A stretch of 64,000 nt of DNA, from contig NZ_VOIW01000008.1 of the NCBI RefSeq assembly GCF_009659625.1, forward strand, positions 124,001-188,000, given 5' to 3'. This DNA comes from Pseudomonas haemolytica. GTDB taxonomy: Bacteria > Pseudomonadota > Gammaproteobacteria > Pseudomonadales > Pseudomonadaceae. The first letter of the stretch is position 1. The number at the start of each line of letters is the position of its first letter. Positions 19,457-28,371 of the stretch are shown here, in pieces. Below the pieces are notes generated by a model that worked only from the letters and a program-made list of their open reading frames with translations, searched no databases and was not told the origin of the DNA. The translations under genes were made by a program, and so were the position numbers.

Positions 19457-19950
19457 ACCTCGGGCTCGATACGCAGCACTTCGATCAACTGATCGCCGAC
19501 GGGGCGCTGCCACAGCACCTCGTCACCTAGCTGGGCACCGAGCAAGGCGCGGCCCAGGGGCGAACCCCAGTTGATCAAACCGGCGTTGGCGTCGGCTTGA
19601 TCCTCACCCACCAACTGAATGCGCTGCTGCTCGTCCTGCTCGTTGGCGAACGTGACCCAGCTGCCGATCTGCACCTTGTCGGTGGATGTCGCCGGCGCGA
19701 CCACCTGTGCGCTCTGCACCCGCTGGTTGAAGTAACGCAGGTCCCGCTCAAGATCAGCCTGGCGCTGCTTATCGGCCTGCTCACCTTTGGCGGACTCGGC
19801 ACTGTACTCAAGCTGCAATTGCGCCACCTTGGCTTGTAACTGCGCCAACCCTTGCGCGGTCAAACGGTTAGGTTGCGCGCTGACCTGACGCTCCACCGGC
19901 TGCTCGGCCTGGGCGGCGGCGTTGTCTTCATTTACAAAAGCTCGGCTCAT
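19453..19950 (-). CDS. GreA/GreB-family transcription factor (divergent)
   Basis: A 165-residue protein with the Gre layout: a long N-terminal coiled coil (about 30-80, LTAQGLAQLQAKVAQLQ onward) and a C-terminal FKBP-like domain (about 90-160, with WGSPLGRALLGAQLGDEVLW). Gre factors rescue backtracked RNA polymerase with two acidic residues at the coil tip. Here the tip reads KGEQADKQ where GreA has GDLKENAE, so the acidic pair seems to be E and D instead of D and E. It may bind polymerase without normal cleavage stimulation. It is not the housekeeping greA. Confidence 0.75.
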   Translation of the reverse strand: MSRAFVNEDNAAAQAEQPVERQVSAQPNRLTAQGLAQLQAKVAQLQLEYSAESAKGEQADKQRQADLERDLRYFNQRVQSAQVVAPATSTDKVQIGSWVTFANEQDEQQRIQLVGEDQADANAGLINWGSPLGRALLGAQLGDEVLWQRPVGDQLIEVLRIEPEV

Positions 19951-20020
19951 GGCATTCTCCCTCTATGGAGTTTGGTCCATGTTCGCCGCGCATTAGTTTC
20001 GATGGATGTCTGGAAGCGAC

Positions 20021-20377
20021 CTATTGCGAGCGATAGGCCTTGGCCGCATCGCGATCTTTCTCCTGTTGCCAGGCACGTTCACGGTCGTCCCTGCGGTTTT
20101 CCTGGTAGTCACGCAGCTCTTCGTTTTCACGCATGGCTTTGCACTGGCGAAAACCATCTTCCCAGCCTTCGGCGTATTGACGGTCTTTCAGATAGCGCGG
20201 CACGTTCTTGCGAAACTCCCCGGTAATCACCCCAGCGGCCTGGCGGCCACTGCTGCAACCATCGTCAAAGCCGTCGGCGAAGGCGGGTGGATAACCCTTG
20301 GCCAGCAACTCTTGATGGGTTGATTGGCAGCCTGACAACCACACCATTGCACACAGCATTACCGCATACCGCCACAT
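20021..20377 (-). CDS. Small putative lipoprotein, unknown function
   Basis: A 118-residue protein with a lipoprotein signal (lipobox LSGC, Cys about 17) and a soluble part containing two GxxDGxxxC-like pieces (DGFDDGCSSGR and EGWEDGFRQCK). The C-terminal third is highly charged (RENEELRDYQENRRDDRE). I do not recognise a family with a known role. It is probably anchored to a membrane on the periplasmic side. It is transcribed in the same direction as its two neighbours but separated by gaps. Confidence 0.75.
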   Translation of the reverse strand: MWRYAVMLCAMVWLSGCQSTHQELLAKGYPPAFADGFDDGCSSGRQAAGVITGEFRKNVPRYLKDRQYAEGWEDGFRQCKAMRENEELRDYQENRRDDRERAWQQEKDRDAAKAYRSQ

Positions 20378-20493
20378 GGCGTACTCCCTGGCCGGTTCAC
20401 GGCTGATAAGGGGAGTTTAGTCAGTGATTTGTCAGCTGTATGTGAAAGGTGGGTCAGGGGGATGTGGAGAACTTTTGGCCAAGCACAAAACCA

Positions 20494-20586
20494 AATGTGG
20501 GAGGGGGCTTGCTCCCGATAGCAGTTTACCAGTCTCAGTATTTTTGACTGACCCAGCGCTATCGGGAGCAAGCCCCCTCCCACATT
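20494..20586. repeat. REPIN upstream of the lipoprotein gene
   Basis: Two inverted REPs (AATGTGGGAGGGGGCTTGCT... and ...AGCAAGCCCCCTCCCACATT) with matching extensions around GATAGCAG / AGCGCTATC. It lies between the 3' end of the DUF4105 gene and the promoter side of the lipoprotein gene. Confidence 0.9.
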
Positions 20587-20607
20587 TTGATTTTCACCAG
20601 GCTTGAG

Positions 20608-22461
20608 TCAGTAGTGGTACCACTTCACTTCAAGCATCACTTCATTCACGGGCGTGGATAAGTGGCTGTATTCACGCTGCGCACTCAAGCGCAGGCCCAG
20701 GTTGCGGGACAGTTCCCACTGCTGGTTGAGGCTGATGCTGCGCCGCACTTCGCCGTTGGTAAAGAAGTCGCCCTTGGCTTCCAGGCTCAGGTTGCCCAGT
20801 GGGTTTTTCCACAGCACGCCGGTGTTGAAGCCGGCGGCGGGTGAGATGGCTTCGCTGAAGTCGTTGTTGTGCTCTACGCGCACGGTGCCGAGGGCGAAGC
20901 CGAGCATGTCGTCGCTCAGTTGCCAGGTGCCGCCAGCGCCGCCGTTGACGTGTGCCACCAGGGTTTCGTCGTCGTGCTTGCCCGGTACCCGTTCCAGGCC
21001 GCCAGTCACTTGCCATGACCAGGGCTGCAGCAGCGCATTACGTGGGGTCAGGGAGCGGATAGTGGCCAGGTCGAGTTGCTGCAACTGCCAGTGGTTGCCT
21101 TCGTACTGGCGCAGTTTCATTTGCAGGATTTCGATCTGTGCGCCGAGCGGGAAGCCTTCGGCGTTGTCATTAAGGTCGTGATAGGCCATGCGCAGGCCGT
21201 ATTCGCCGAAGGCCTTGTCGCCACGGGTGCCTATGCCGGCTTGCCAGGTGCGCGATTCGTGGCCGTTTTCCGGCAGGCCAGGCGGCGTGATCTTCAGGTC
21301 GGGCGCAGGGTTCTGGTTGATCGCACGCAGCAGTTCGAAGCTGCGCTGGGAGCGTTCGGTGTCGCGCTCCAGCCCATTGGCACGGTAGCGGCCAAGGCGG
21401 TAGGCGGCATCCACAATCAGCGCCTGGCGCTCGCGGGGCAGCGCTTTGAAGGTCGGCTCCTGCAATTGCTTCTGGTCATCGCTGATTTTCAGCACCCATT
21501 GTTGCTCATCGCTATCCAATGGTTTGGCGCGTTCGAGCAGTTCGCGTTCACGGGAGGGGCGGTAGTCGATTTTTTCCACCAAGCCTGCGTCTTTTACGGC
21601 CTTGACCGTGTCGGTAGGGATCGCCGTGAGCGGGAATTGCTCGGTCAGGCGCAAGCCGGGGCGGGCCACTTGCAACAGTTCCAGCAGACGGTAGGAGCAG
21701 TTTTCGTCGAAAAAGAAGTAGTCGAACTGGATCTGCTTGAGTTCCCACACGTGCTCGACCATGCGCTCGGTCTCGACCTGGGTCAGGTTCAGGCGGTATT
21801 CCCACAGGTCGCGGTTCTCAAGGCTGCGGTATTCCGAGAGCTTTTCCTGGTAGGGCACCAGAGCGAACAGGCCGGGGTAGCCGCCCATCAGGCCCTTCCA
21901 GGCGTAGAGGATGCTGTTGTCGGAGCCTTCGATATAGGCGCCGAAGTTGATCGCATAGCTGAGCAGGGCGGTGTTGTTGCTTTGCACGTCCGCCTGGTCG
22001 ATACGCAGCAGGGTGTGGCCGAACATCGACGACGGGCTGTTGAGGTAGGCCGCCGGGAAGATCATCACCGCGCTATGGGGCGCGACGTCTTTGAACCACT
22101 GCTTGAATTCGGTGCAGTCCACGGTCGGCAGGTCAGTTAGGTGCAACTGATCCTTGAGCCAGCGGGTACGTGCGGGGTAGACGCATTGGGTATGTTTTTC
22201 ACCCAGGCTGGCCGGTGCATACAGCGCATCGACAGTGGCCTTGAGTTCGGCGTCCGGATGGTGAGCGCCATCGGCAGCAAGAAAGAACTTTTTATCGCTG
22301 ACATAGCTGCGCCAGCCACTGATTTTGCCGGCTTCGTAATGCCCCAGCGAAAGCCAGAACGGATCATTGGCCAGTTGCTGCAAACGTTGATCATCAAGGT
22401 GCGGGGCCGCGTAGAGCGGGGCGCAGGCGAAGAGTGCCAACCAGGCAAGGCGTTTGAGCAT
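20608..22461 (-). CDS. DUF4105-domain protein (Lnb-like candidate)
   Basis: A 617-residue exported protein with a signal peptide (about 1-18, ending LYAA). The DUF4105 domain (about 100-270) holds the conserved His in SSMFGHTLLRID and Cys in DENCSYRLLELL. The C-terminal half looks beta-rich, like an outer-membrane-type barrel, ending in VMLEVKWYHY. From memory, DUF4105 proteins include an alternative lipoprotein N-acyltransferase (Lnb), and His plus Cys would fit a thioester mechanism. Whether this gene does that is unknown. It seems to be a single-gene unit. Confidence 0.8.
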   Translation of the reverse strand: MLKRLAWLALFACAPLYAAPHLDDQRLQQLANDPFWLSLGHYEAGKISGWRSYVSDKKFFLAADGAHHPDAELKATVDALYAPASLGEKHTQCVYPARTRWLKDQLHLTDLPTVDCTEFKQWFKDVAPHSAVMIFPAAYLNSPSSMFGHTLLRIDQADVQSNNTALLSYAINFGAYIEGSDNSILYAWKGLMGGYPGLFALVPYQEKLSEYRSLENRDLWEYRLNLTQVETERMVEHVWELKQIQFDYFFFDENCSYRLLELLQVARPGLRLTEQFPLTAIPTDTVKAVKDAGLVEKIDYRPSRERELLERAKPLDSDEQQWVLKISDDQKQLQEPTFKALPRERQALIVDAAYRLGRYRANGLERDTERSQRSFELLRAINQNPAPDLKITPPGLPENGHESRTWQAGIGTRGDKAFGEYGLRMAYHDLNDNAEGFPLGAQIEILQMKLRQYEGNHWQLQQLDLATIRSLTPRNALLQPWSWQVTGGLERVPGKHDDETLVAHVNGGAGGTWQLSDDMLGFALGTVRVEHNNDFSEAISPAAGFNTGVLWKNPLGNLSLEAKGDFFTNGEVRRSISLNQQWELSRNLGLRLSAQREYSHLSTPVNEVMLEVKWYHY

Positions 22462-22520
22462 AGGGGCAACTTAAGTCGGAAATAGTGAGACCCAAAGGGG
22501 AGGCGGGTCCAAAAATAGAA

Positions 22521-22542
22521 CCCGCGCCTCGAAAGGCGCGGG
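22521..22542 (-). terminator. Terminator of the DUF3015 gene
   Basis: A 9-bp GC-rich stem CCCGCGCCT/AGGCGCGGG with a CGAA loop lies 10 bases after the stop; on the minus strand it is followed by TTCTATTTTT. Confidence 0.85.
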
Positions 22543-22552
22543 CAGGTCGAGC

Positions 22553-23041
22553 TTAAGCCTGGGTGGCGTATTTCGCCAGACGGGCATCACTTTTCAGTAC
22601 AGCAATGGTGTTGTTGTGCACGTCGTCAGCGGTCACGTCAGCCTTGCTGAAAATCTGCTGGAAGTGCTCGTGGGTCACGGCCGCGAAGTGATCGCGATCT
22701 TCCGGGGCAACACCCAGTACCACCGCGTAGGTGGTCAGTGCTTCGCCGTTGCCTTTGGCCATGTCTTCGGACAGCTCGTTCATCATGCCATTCATGGCAA
22801 TCCAGGACTTGCCGCCGTAGGTCAGGGCGCTGTTGGTGTTACAGCCGTTGGTACCGGAGGTCATGCCGAATGTGGCGTTACCCGAGGTGCCGTTGGTGGT
22901 GGAAGCCAGGAAGTGGGCTGGAGTACCGCGCTGGCCTTCGAACAACATGTTGCCCCAACCGCAGTTCGGGCCACCTGGTGCTTCTGCCATTGCATTGAGG
23001 GAGACGACGGTGAAGAGAGTACCAAGAAGGATCCGTTTCAT
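22553..23041 (-). CDS. DUF3015-family secreted protein
   Basis: A 162-residue protein with a signal peptide (about 1-19, ending AMAEAPGG). The mature part has the DUF3015 pattern: PNCGWGNMLFEGQRG, HFLASTTNGTSGN and GCNTNSAL, with two Cys likely to pair. The start at 23041 (MKRILLGTLF) is chosen because it begins the signal peptide; an upstream in-frame start is less likely. The family's function is not known. Confidence 0.85.
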   Translation of the reverse strand: MKRILLGTLFTVVSLNAMAEAPGGPNCGWGNMLFEGQRGTPAHFLASTTNGTSGNATFGMTSGTNGCNTNSALTYGGKSWIAMNGMMNELSEDMAKGNGEALTTYAVVLGVAPEDRDHFAAVTHEHFQQIFSKADVTADDVHNNTIAVLKSDARLAKYATQA

Positions 23042-23309
23042 AGCTTTGTTCTCTATTGTGTGCAAACCAATGGACAAGGGTTCAGGCGCTTGAATGCACC
23101 CTAGGGGCCAGTTATTAGTCCAACCCGCGCAGTTTGGAGTTTAGGCACGTTCCAGGGGTTCCGTGTTTTTTTATAAAACAATCAGAGTTCTCGCGAATTT
23201 TTTGTAGGGTATGTTCCGTGTCTATGCTTTCCCTAAGGCTCGCCTTGCCAGAGCGCGCAAGGGGGAGCCAGAATGCCGTCATCTGCCCCGCCTGATGTAA
23301 GGAAGCCCG

Positions 23310-25748
23310 ATGCCTGATCCTGTTGCTGCCAGCTTGCGTCTAGCGCCCGAAGCGCTGACTCGCCCTTTCTCCGCTGAACAGTTCAGCTTCTCGACCACCA
23401 ATGATTTGGAGCCCTTTCGCGGTGTGCTTGGCCAGGAACGTGCGGTCGAAGCCTTGCAGTTCGGTGTGGCCATGCCACGCCCCGGTTACAACGTGTTTGT
23501 CATGGGTGAGCCCGGTACCGGCCGCTTTTCGTTCGTCAAACGCTATCTGAAAGCCGAAGGCAAACGCCTGCAGACCCCGGCGGACTGGGTCTATGTGAAT
23601 AATTTCGATGAGCCGCGCGAGCCCCGCGCCCTGGAATTGCCAGGGGGCGGCGCGGCGGCGTTTATCGCTGATATCAACGGGTTGGTCGACAACCTGGTAG
23701 CGACCTTCCCGGCGGTGTTTGAACACCCGACTTATCAACAGCGTAAAAGCGCCATCGACCGGGCGTTCAACCAGCGTTACGACAAGGCGTTGGACGTGAT
23801 CGAGCGTCTGGCCCTGGAAAAAGACGTGGCGCTTTACCGGGACAGCTCCAACATCGCCTTCACGCCGATGCTTGATGGCAAGGCGCTCGACGAAGCCGAG
23901 TTCTCGCAACTGCCTGAAGTGGATCGCGAGCGCTTCCACACCGACATCTCCGAGTTGGAAGAGCGCCTCAACGAAGAGTTGGCCAGCCTGCCGCAGTGGA
24001 AGCGTGAGTCCAACAACCAACTGCGCCAGTTCAACGAAGAAACCATCACCCTGGCCCTGCAGCCGTTGCTGGCGCCGTTGTCGGAAAAGTACGCAGAAAA
24101 CGCCGGCGTCTGCGGTTACCTGCAAGCCATGCAGGTGTACCTGCTGAAAACGGTGGTCGAGCAGTTGGTGGACGACGCCAAGACCGATGCCCAGGCGCGT
24201 AAGCTGCTCGAAGAGCAATACTGCCCCAGCCTGGTGGTCGGCCATCCGGTCAACGGGGGGGCGCCGGTGGTGTTTGAACCGCACCCCACCTACGACAACC
24301 TGTTCGGCCGTATCGAATACAGCACCGACCAAGGGGCGCTCTACACCACCTATCGCCAATTGCGTCCGGGGGCTTTGCACCGCGCCAATGGCGGTTTCCT
24401 GATTCTTGAAGCCGAGAAAATGCTCAGCGAGCCATTTGTGTGGGATGCGCTCAAGCGTTCCCTGCAGTCGCGCAAGCTGAAGATGGAGTCGCCCCTGGGT
24501 GAGCTGGGCCGCTTGGCCACGGTAACCCTCAACCCGCAAATGATCCCGTTGCAGGTCAAGGTGATCATCATCGGTTCGCGCCAGTTGTACTACGCGTTGC
24601 AAGACGCCGATCCGGACTTCCAGGAGATGTTCCGCGTACTGGTGGATTTCGACGAAGACATCCCGATGGTCGACGAAAGCTTGGAGCAGTTCGCCCAGTT
24701 GCTCAAAACCCGTACTTCAGAAGAAGGCATGGCGCCACTGACCTCGGACGCGGTAGCGCGCCTGGCGACTTACAGTGCTCGCCTGGCCGAGCATCAGGGG
24801 CGTTTGTCGGCGCGTATTGGCGATTTGTTCCAGCTAGTCAGCGAGGCAGACTTCATTCGCCACCTGGCGGGCGACGAAATGACCGATGCCGGGCATATCG
24901 AGCGTGCACTCAAGGCCAAGGCTACGCGCACGGGTCGTGTGTCGGCGCGGATTCTTGACGATATGCTCGCCGGGGTGATCCTGATCGACACCGCCGGCGC
25001 CGCCGTAGGCAAGTGCAACGGGCTGACGGTGCTGGAGGTGGGCGATTCGGCGTTCGGTGTACCGGCGCGGATTTCCGCCACGGTGTATCCGGGCGGCAGC
25101 GGTATTGTCGACATCGAGCGCGAAGTTAACCTCGGCCAGCCGATACACTCCAAGGGCGTGATGATCCTCACGGGTTACCTGGGCAGCCGTTATGCCCAGG
25201 AATTCCCGCTGGCGATCTCGGCTAGCATCGCCCTGGAGCAGTCCTACGGCTATGTGGACGGCGACAGTGCGTCTCTCGGTGAGGCGTGCACCTTGATCTC
25301 AGCGTTGTCGAAGACGCCGCTCAAGCAGTGTTTTGCCATCACTGGCTCGATCAACCAGTTTGGTGAAGTGCAGGCGGTGGGTGGGGTCAACGAGAAAATC
25401 GAAGGCTTCTTCCGTCTCTGCGAAGCGCGCGGCTTGACCGGTGAGCAGGGCGCGATCATCCCTCAAGCCAACGTTGCTACGCTGATGCTCGATGAGAAAG
25501 TGTTGCAGGCCGTGCGTGCCGGGCAATTCCATATCTATGCGGTACGCCAGGCCGATGAGGCGTTGAGCCTGTTGGTGGGCGAGGATGCCGGTGAGCCGGA
25601 CGCAGAGGGGCAATTCCCGGAAGGCACTGTGAATGCGCGAGTGGTGGAGCGTTTGCGGGCGATTGCCGAGATGATCAGTGAGGAAGACTTGAAGGAGGCG
25701 GAGAAAGAGCTGGCGCAACAGGCGTTGGCTGAAGCCAAGCCGACCTGA
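23310..25748 (+). CDS. asrA: Lon-like ATP-dependent protease (AsrA/LonB type)
   Basis: An 812-residue protein of the Lon-related COG1067 family. An AAA-like N-terminal part is followed by a Lon protease domain (about 560-760) with catalytic Ser in GDSASLG and Lys in GGVNEKIEGFF. The P-loop is odd: GEPGTGRFS (about 67-75) has Arg where Walker A has Lys, and the Walker-B-like strand is FLILEAEKML. In P. aeruginosa the homologue AsrA takes part in the aminoglycoside and heat-stress response; I give the symbol on overall resemblance. AAGGA precedes the ATG. Confidence 0.8.
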   Translation: MPDPVAASLRLAPEALTRPFSAEQFSFSTTNDLEPFRGVLGQERAVEALQFGVAMPRPGYNVFVMGEPGTGRFSFVKRYLKAEGKRLQTPADWVYVNNFDEPREPRALELPGGGAAAFIADINGLVDNLVATFPAVFEHPTYQQRKSAIDRAFNQRYDKALDVIERLALEKDVALYRDSSNIAFTPMLDGKALDEAEFSQLPEVDRERFHTDISELEERLNEELASLPQWKRESNNQLRQFNEETITLALQPLLAPLSEKYAENAGVCGYLQAMQVYLLKTVVEQLVDDAKTDAQARKLLEEQYCPSLVVGHPVNGGAPVVFEPHPTYDNLFGRIEYSTDQGALYTTYRQLRPGALHRANGGFLILEAEKMLSEPFVWDALKRSLQSRKLKMESPLGELGRLATVTLNPQMIPLQVKVIIIGSRQLYYALQDADPDFQEMFRVLVDFDEDIPMVDESLEQFAQLLKTRTSEEGMAPLTSDAVARLATYSARLAEHQGRLSARIGDLFQLVSEADFIRHLAGDEMTDAGHIERALKAKATRTGRVSARILDDMLAGVILIDTAGAAVGKCNGLTVLEVGDSAFGVPARISATVYPGGSGIVDIEREVNLGQPIHSKGVMILTGYLGSRYAQEFPLAISASIALEQSYGYVDGDSASLGEACTLISALSKTPLKQCFAITGSINQFGEVQAVGGVNEKIEGFFRLCEARGLTGEQGAIIPQANVATLMLDEKVLQAVRAGQFHIYAVRQADEALSLLVGEDAGEPDAEGQFPEGTVNARVVERLRAIAEMISEEDLKEAEKELAQQALAEAKPT

Positions 25749-25770
25749 TCCCTGAAGCTCAATGGGAATC

Positions 25771-25880
25771 AAATGTGGGAGGGGCGGTGCGACGATTCGA
25801 CTTGCTCCCGATAGCAGTGGGTCAGTCAAAATTACTTAGACTGGCACACCGCAATCGGGAGCAAGCCCCCTCCCACATTT
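25771..25880. repeat. REPIN with an enlarged left REP loop
   Basis: The right half is a normal REP (GGGAGCAAGCCCCCTCCCACA). In the left half 16 bases (GGTGCGACGATTCGAC region) sit between the GTGGGAGGGG and CTTGCTCCCG parts. It follows asrA by 20 bases. The rest of the 313-base gap to the next gene holds a separate hairpin at 25916. Confidence 0.85.
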
Positions 25881-25915
25881 GGTCCTGTGTATGTCACTAA
25901 ATTGACAGCTGTCCA

Positions 25916-25937
25916 GGGACCAACGCCCGTTGGTCCC
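25916..25937. terminator. Strong hairpin downstream of asrA
   Basis: The arms GGGACCAACG and CGTTGGTCCC are perfect 10-base complements with only CC between. No T-run follows, so it may be a Rho-type or stability hairpin rather than a classical terminator. Confidence 0.5.
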
Positions 25938-26061
25938 TACAACCTTGGTTCGTTGTGTTTTTCTTCTATTCTCAGAGACAGGGATATCCACAGGAGTCGC
26001 AGGATAGAAACAGCCTCGCCTTGTGCTGGGGCTGAACACCGATCTACCGAGGGGCGCCGCC

Positions 26062-26379
26062 ATGTCGCGCAACCTTTGCCTTACCCGCCAGTGCCTGGGC
26101 CTGGTCACCCGTATCGAATGCTCCATTCGCCCCCTCGCGGGGGATAACGGCATGTGGACGTTATTGTTTGCCGCCGGGATGTCGGGCGAGCAGCCGTCTA
26201 CCGTCAAATCCCAGGGCCCGTTCCCTGGGCCCTTCGTGGCAGAAAGAATGCTGGGGTCCATCGTTGATAGCCTGACGTTGCATGGCTACGAGCAAATGGA
26301 CGAGCCGCAGATCTGGTGCCTGCACCTGCAAGCCCACCTGCGACAACTCAATGGCGGCCAAGAGCAGCTGGCGCTGTAG
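26062..26379 (+). CDS. Conserved hypothetical protein of pseudomonads
   Basis: A 105-residue protein starting MSRNLCLTRQCLGLVTRIEC. I have seen close relatives in other Pseudomonas but know no function. There is no signal peptide or clear membrane helix. The ATG at 26062 has GAGGGG upstream and starts the conserved part; the longer frame from 26023 is less likely. It is convergent with the large lipoprotein gene, with a gap of only 6 bases. Confidence 0.7.
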   Translation: MSRNLCLTRQCLGLVTRIECSIRPLAGDNGMWTLLFAAGMSGEQPSTVKSQGPFPGPFVAERMLGSIVDSLTLHGYEQMDEPQIWCLHLQAHLRQLNGGQEQLAL

Positions 26380-26385
26380 CGCCGA

Positions 26386-28209
26386 TTATTTGCTCTCAGG
26401 CTTGTCCAGCTTGACCTCAAAGCCGTATTGCACGGTGCTGAGGTCGGTGCGCTGGTAACTTTCCAGCGTGGTCGGCTGGCCGTAAAAGTAATGCACGTCG
26501 AACATCGCCGTGCCGTATTCCTCTGCGCGGTGGCTGACGCCGAGGATTTCCTTGAGGTAATTGCCGCTGGCGTCCTTGGCGTAGAAACGCCAGCTGTCGG
26601 AAGGGAAGTCCTTCTGATCGACGATCAGTGCGTTGTCCTTGAGCGACAGGCCCTTGGGCAGCCTGGTGGCGTCAATCGTGGCTTTCTCGATGGTCGCCAG
26701 GAACAGCGGCACTGAGCCCACCACGAACGCCGGAGTTTCCGGGAACAGGTTGAGGTCGTAAGTGAGCGTGCCGCTGCCTGCGTTCAGCTCGAAAGCCTCG
26801 GTCGGCACCTCGATGGGCTCGCCGCGCTTGCCCTTGTCGTCGGCGGTGAAGAAGGTGATAGGTGCGTCGCTGTTGTTGCGTTCGGCGCCGACCAGGTCGT
26901 CATTGAAGGTAAAGGGGTGGTCAAATACGACTTTCGCGGCACTGGCGTCTTCGGTCGATTGGCTGATGGTGACGCTCTTTTTGAGCTGCTCCTCCGTCAT
27001 CGAGGCATCTTTGAGCCAGCTGGCGGCGCTGTCGTCATACACCGTGACCGGCATCGGCAGGGCTTGCACGCTTTGCTGCAGGCTGTTCCTGTCGAAGCGC
27101 ATCACCGGCAGTTCCAGGTCCTTGTGGGTGACCGTGGCCGTGGAAAAGTCCAGGACGTTAACCTGCAGGTCGTCGATCAGCCCGTTGAAGTACACCTTGG
27201 CGTAGTGGCTGGTTTGCTTGCGTTCGAAGGCTTTTTGCTCGTCGGTGAGCTGTTTCTCGAAGGCGTCGGACCAAGCCTTTTGCTTGTGCATTTCGGCCAA
27301 TTGTTTCTCGTAGAACGCCACTTGCGCGGCACTTTCATTGATCGAGCCTGAGCGGGTGAGAAATTGCCCGGTGCTGTCCTGTGCCTGCACCAGCAGCGGG
27401 TTCGGCGATTCGTCGCCGACTTCGGCGGCCAGGGGCTCGCTGTTGGTCAGTTCGATCTCGGCGTAGTTCTTTTCCAGCAACAGCAGGTTGAGGGTGATAT
27501 TGCCCTCGGTGCGTTTATGGCCTACGTCTTTCTTGCTCAGATCGAACGTCAGCACCTTGCCCGGCGTGACCACTTCAACCGCGCCCTTGAGGCTGACCGG
27601 CTGTGGCTGGCTTTTGTTTTCCGTCTCGATGCCTTCGATAAACGGGTAGGTGACCGTCAGATCGTCGGGGTTGGTCAGGTTGGAGCTGCTTGGGCTCAGT
27701 TGGATACCGGGGTCGGTTTCCGACCATTCCGGCTGGAAAGGAATGACTTTATTGTTGCTCAGGGTCACCGATTGCCATTCCAGGCCATGGGGGAACGGGA
27801 ACCGCTCAGGCGCGTTGAAATTGAACGGGAAGACCGGCTGCAAATCCGTCAGGTAGTCGGAATGGGAGGCTTTGCGCAGCACGAAAAGGCCGTTGATGTA
27901 GGTGTCCACCAGCGCTTGCGGCGTGGGGTAATGCTTGAGCAGGGCCAGGGTGTCTTCGCCGTATTCGGCTTCGATGGGCTTGGTGGCGAGCTTGAGGCGC
28001 GCACGTTCCAGCAACAGCAGCGAGCCGCCGAGGTCGGCGATGGCATCGCGCAGCTTGGGGTCCTGGATGTCGTCCAGGGACTGTTCGAACTTCGTGGTTT
28101 TCTCTTCGAGGGTCGCCTGCTTCTGCTCTTCTTTGGGGGAGCAGCCGCTGGCCATCAGCAACGCCGCGCACAGGCCGAGAGTGGCCAAAGGGGATCGCAC
28201 ATCCTTCAT
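26386..28209 (-). CDS. Large putative lipoprotein, unknown function
   Basis: A 607-residue protein with a lipoprotein signal (lipobox ASGC, Cys about 23 from this start). I place the start at 28209 (MKDVRSPLATLG) because AGGAAGA lies 6 bases upstream; two ATGs 7-8 codons earlier have no good ribosome site. The mature part has a coiled-coil-like stretch (about 33-75 and again 300-340, KQKAWSDAFEKQLTDEQKAFERK) and otherwise looks beta-rich. I recognise no family. It is probably a periplasmic-facing membrane-anchored protein transcribed alone. Confidence 0.75.
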   Translation of the reverse strand: MKDVRSPLATLGLCAALLMASGCSPKEEQKQATLEEKTTKFEQSLDDIQDPKLRDAIADLGGSLLLLERARLKLATKPIEAEYGEDTLALLKHYPTPQALVDTYINGLFVLRKASHSDYLTDLQPVFPFNFNAPERFPFPHGLEWQSVTLSNNKVIPFQPEWSETDPGIQLSPSSSNLTNPDDLTVTYPFIEGIETENKSQPQPVSLKGAVEVVTPGKVLTFDLSKKDVGHKRTEGNITLNLLLLEKNYAEIELTNSEPLAAEVGDESPNPLLVQAQDSTGQFLTRSGSINESAAQVAFYEKQLAEMHKQKAWSDAFEKQLTDEQKAFERKQTSHYAKVYFNGLIDDLQVNVLDFSTATVTHKDLELPVMRFDRNSLQQSVQALPMPVTVYDDSAASWLKDASMTEEQLKKSVTISQSTEDASAAKVVFDHPFTFNDDLVGAERNNSDAPITFFTADDKGKRGEPIEVPTEAFELNAGSGTLTYDLNLFPETPAFVVGSVPLFLATIEKATIDATRLPKGLSLKDNALIVDQKDFPSDSWRFYAKDASGNYLKEILGVSHRAEEYGTAMFDVHYFYGQPTTLESYQRTDLSTVQYGFEVKLDKPESK

Positions 28210-28371
28210 CTGAGTCTTCCTGTCCGACATCATCGAGCCGAGTTAATGGTCTCGACACTAGCAGAAAAACTCTCTTACAGATGCCACTTGGGTCAGTTTT
28301 CTCACGGTGACAGAGGCCGGGGGGCGGCTGGTATACTCGGCGCCATTTTTAGCCAAGCTGTGTGAGATTCA

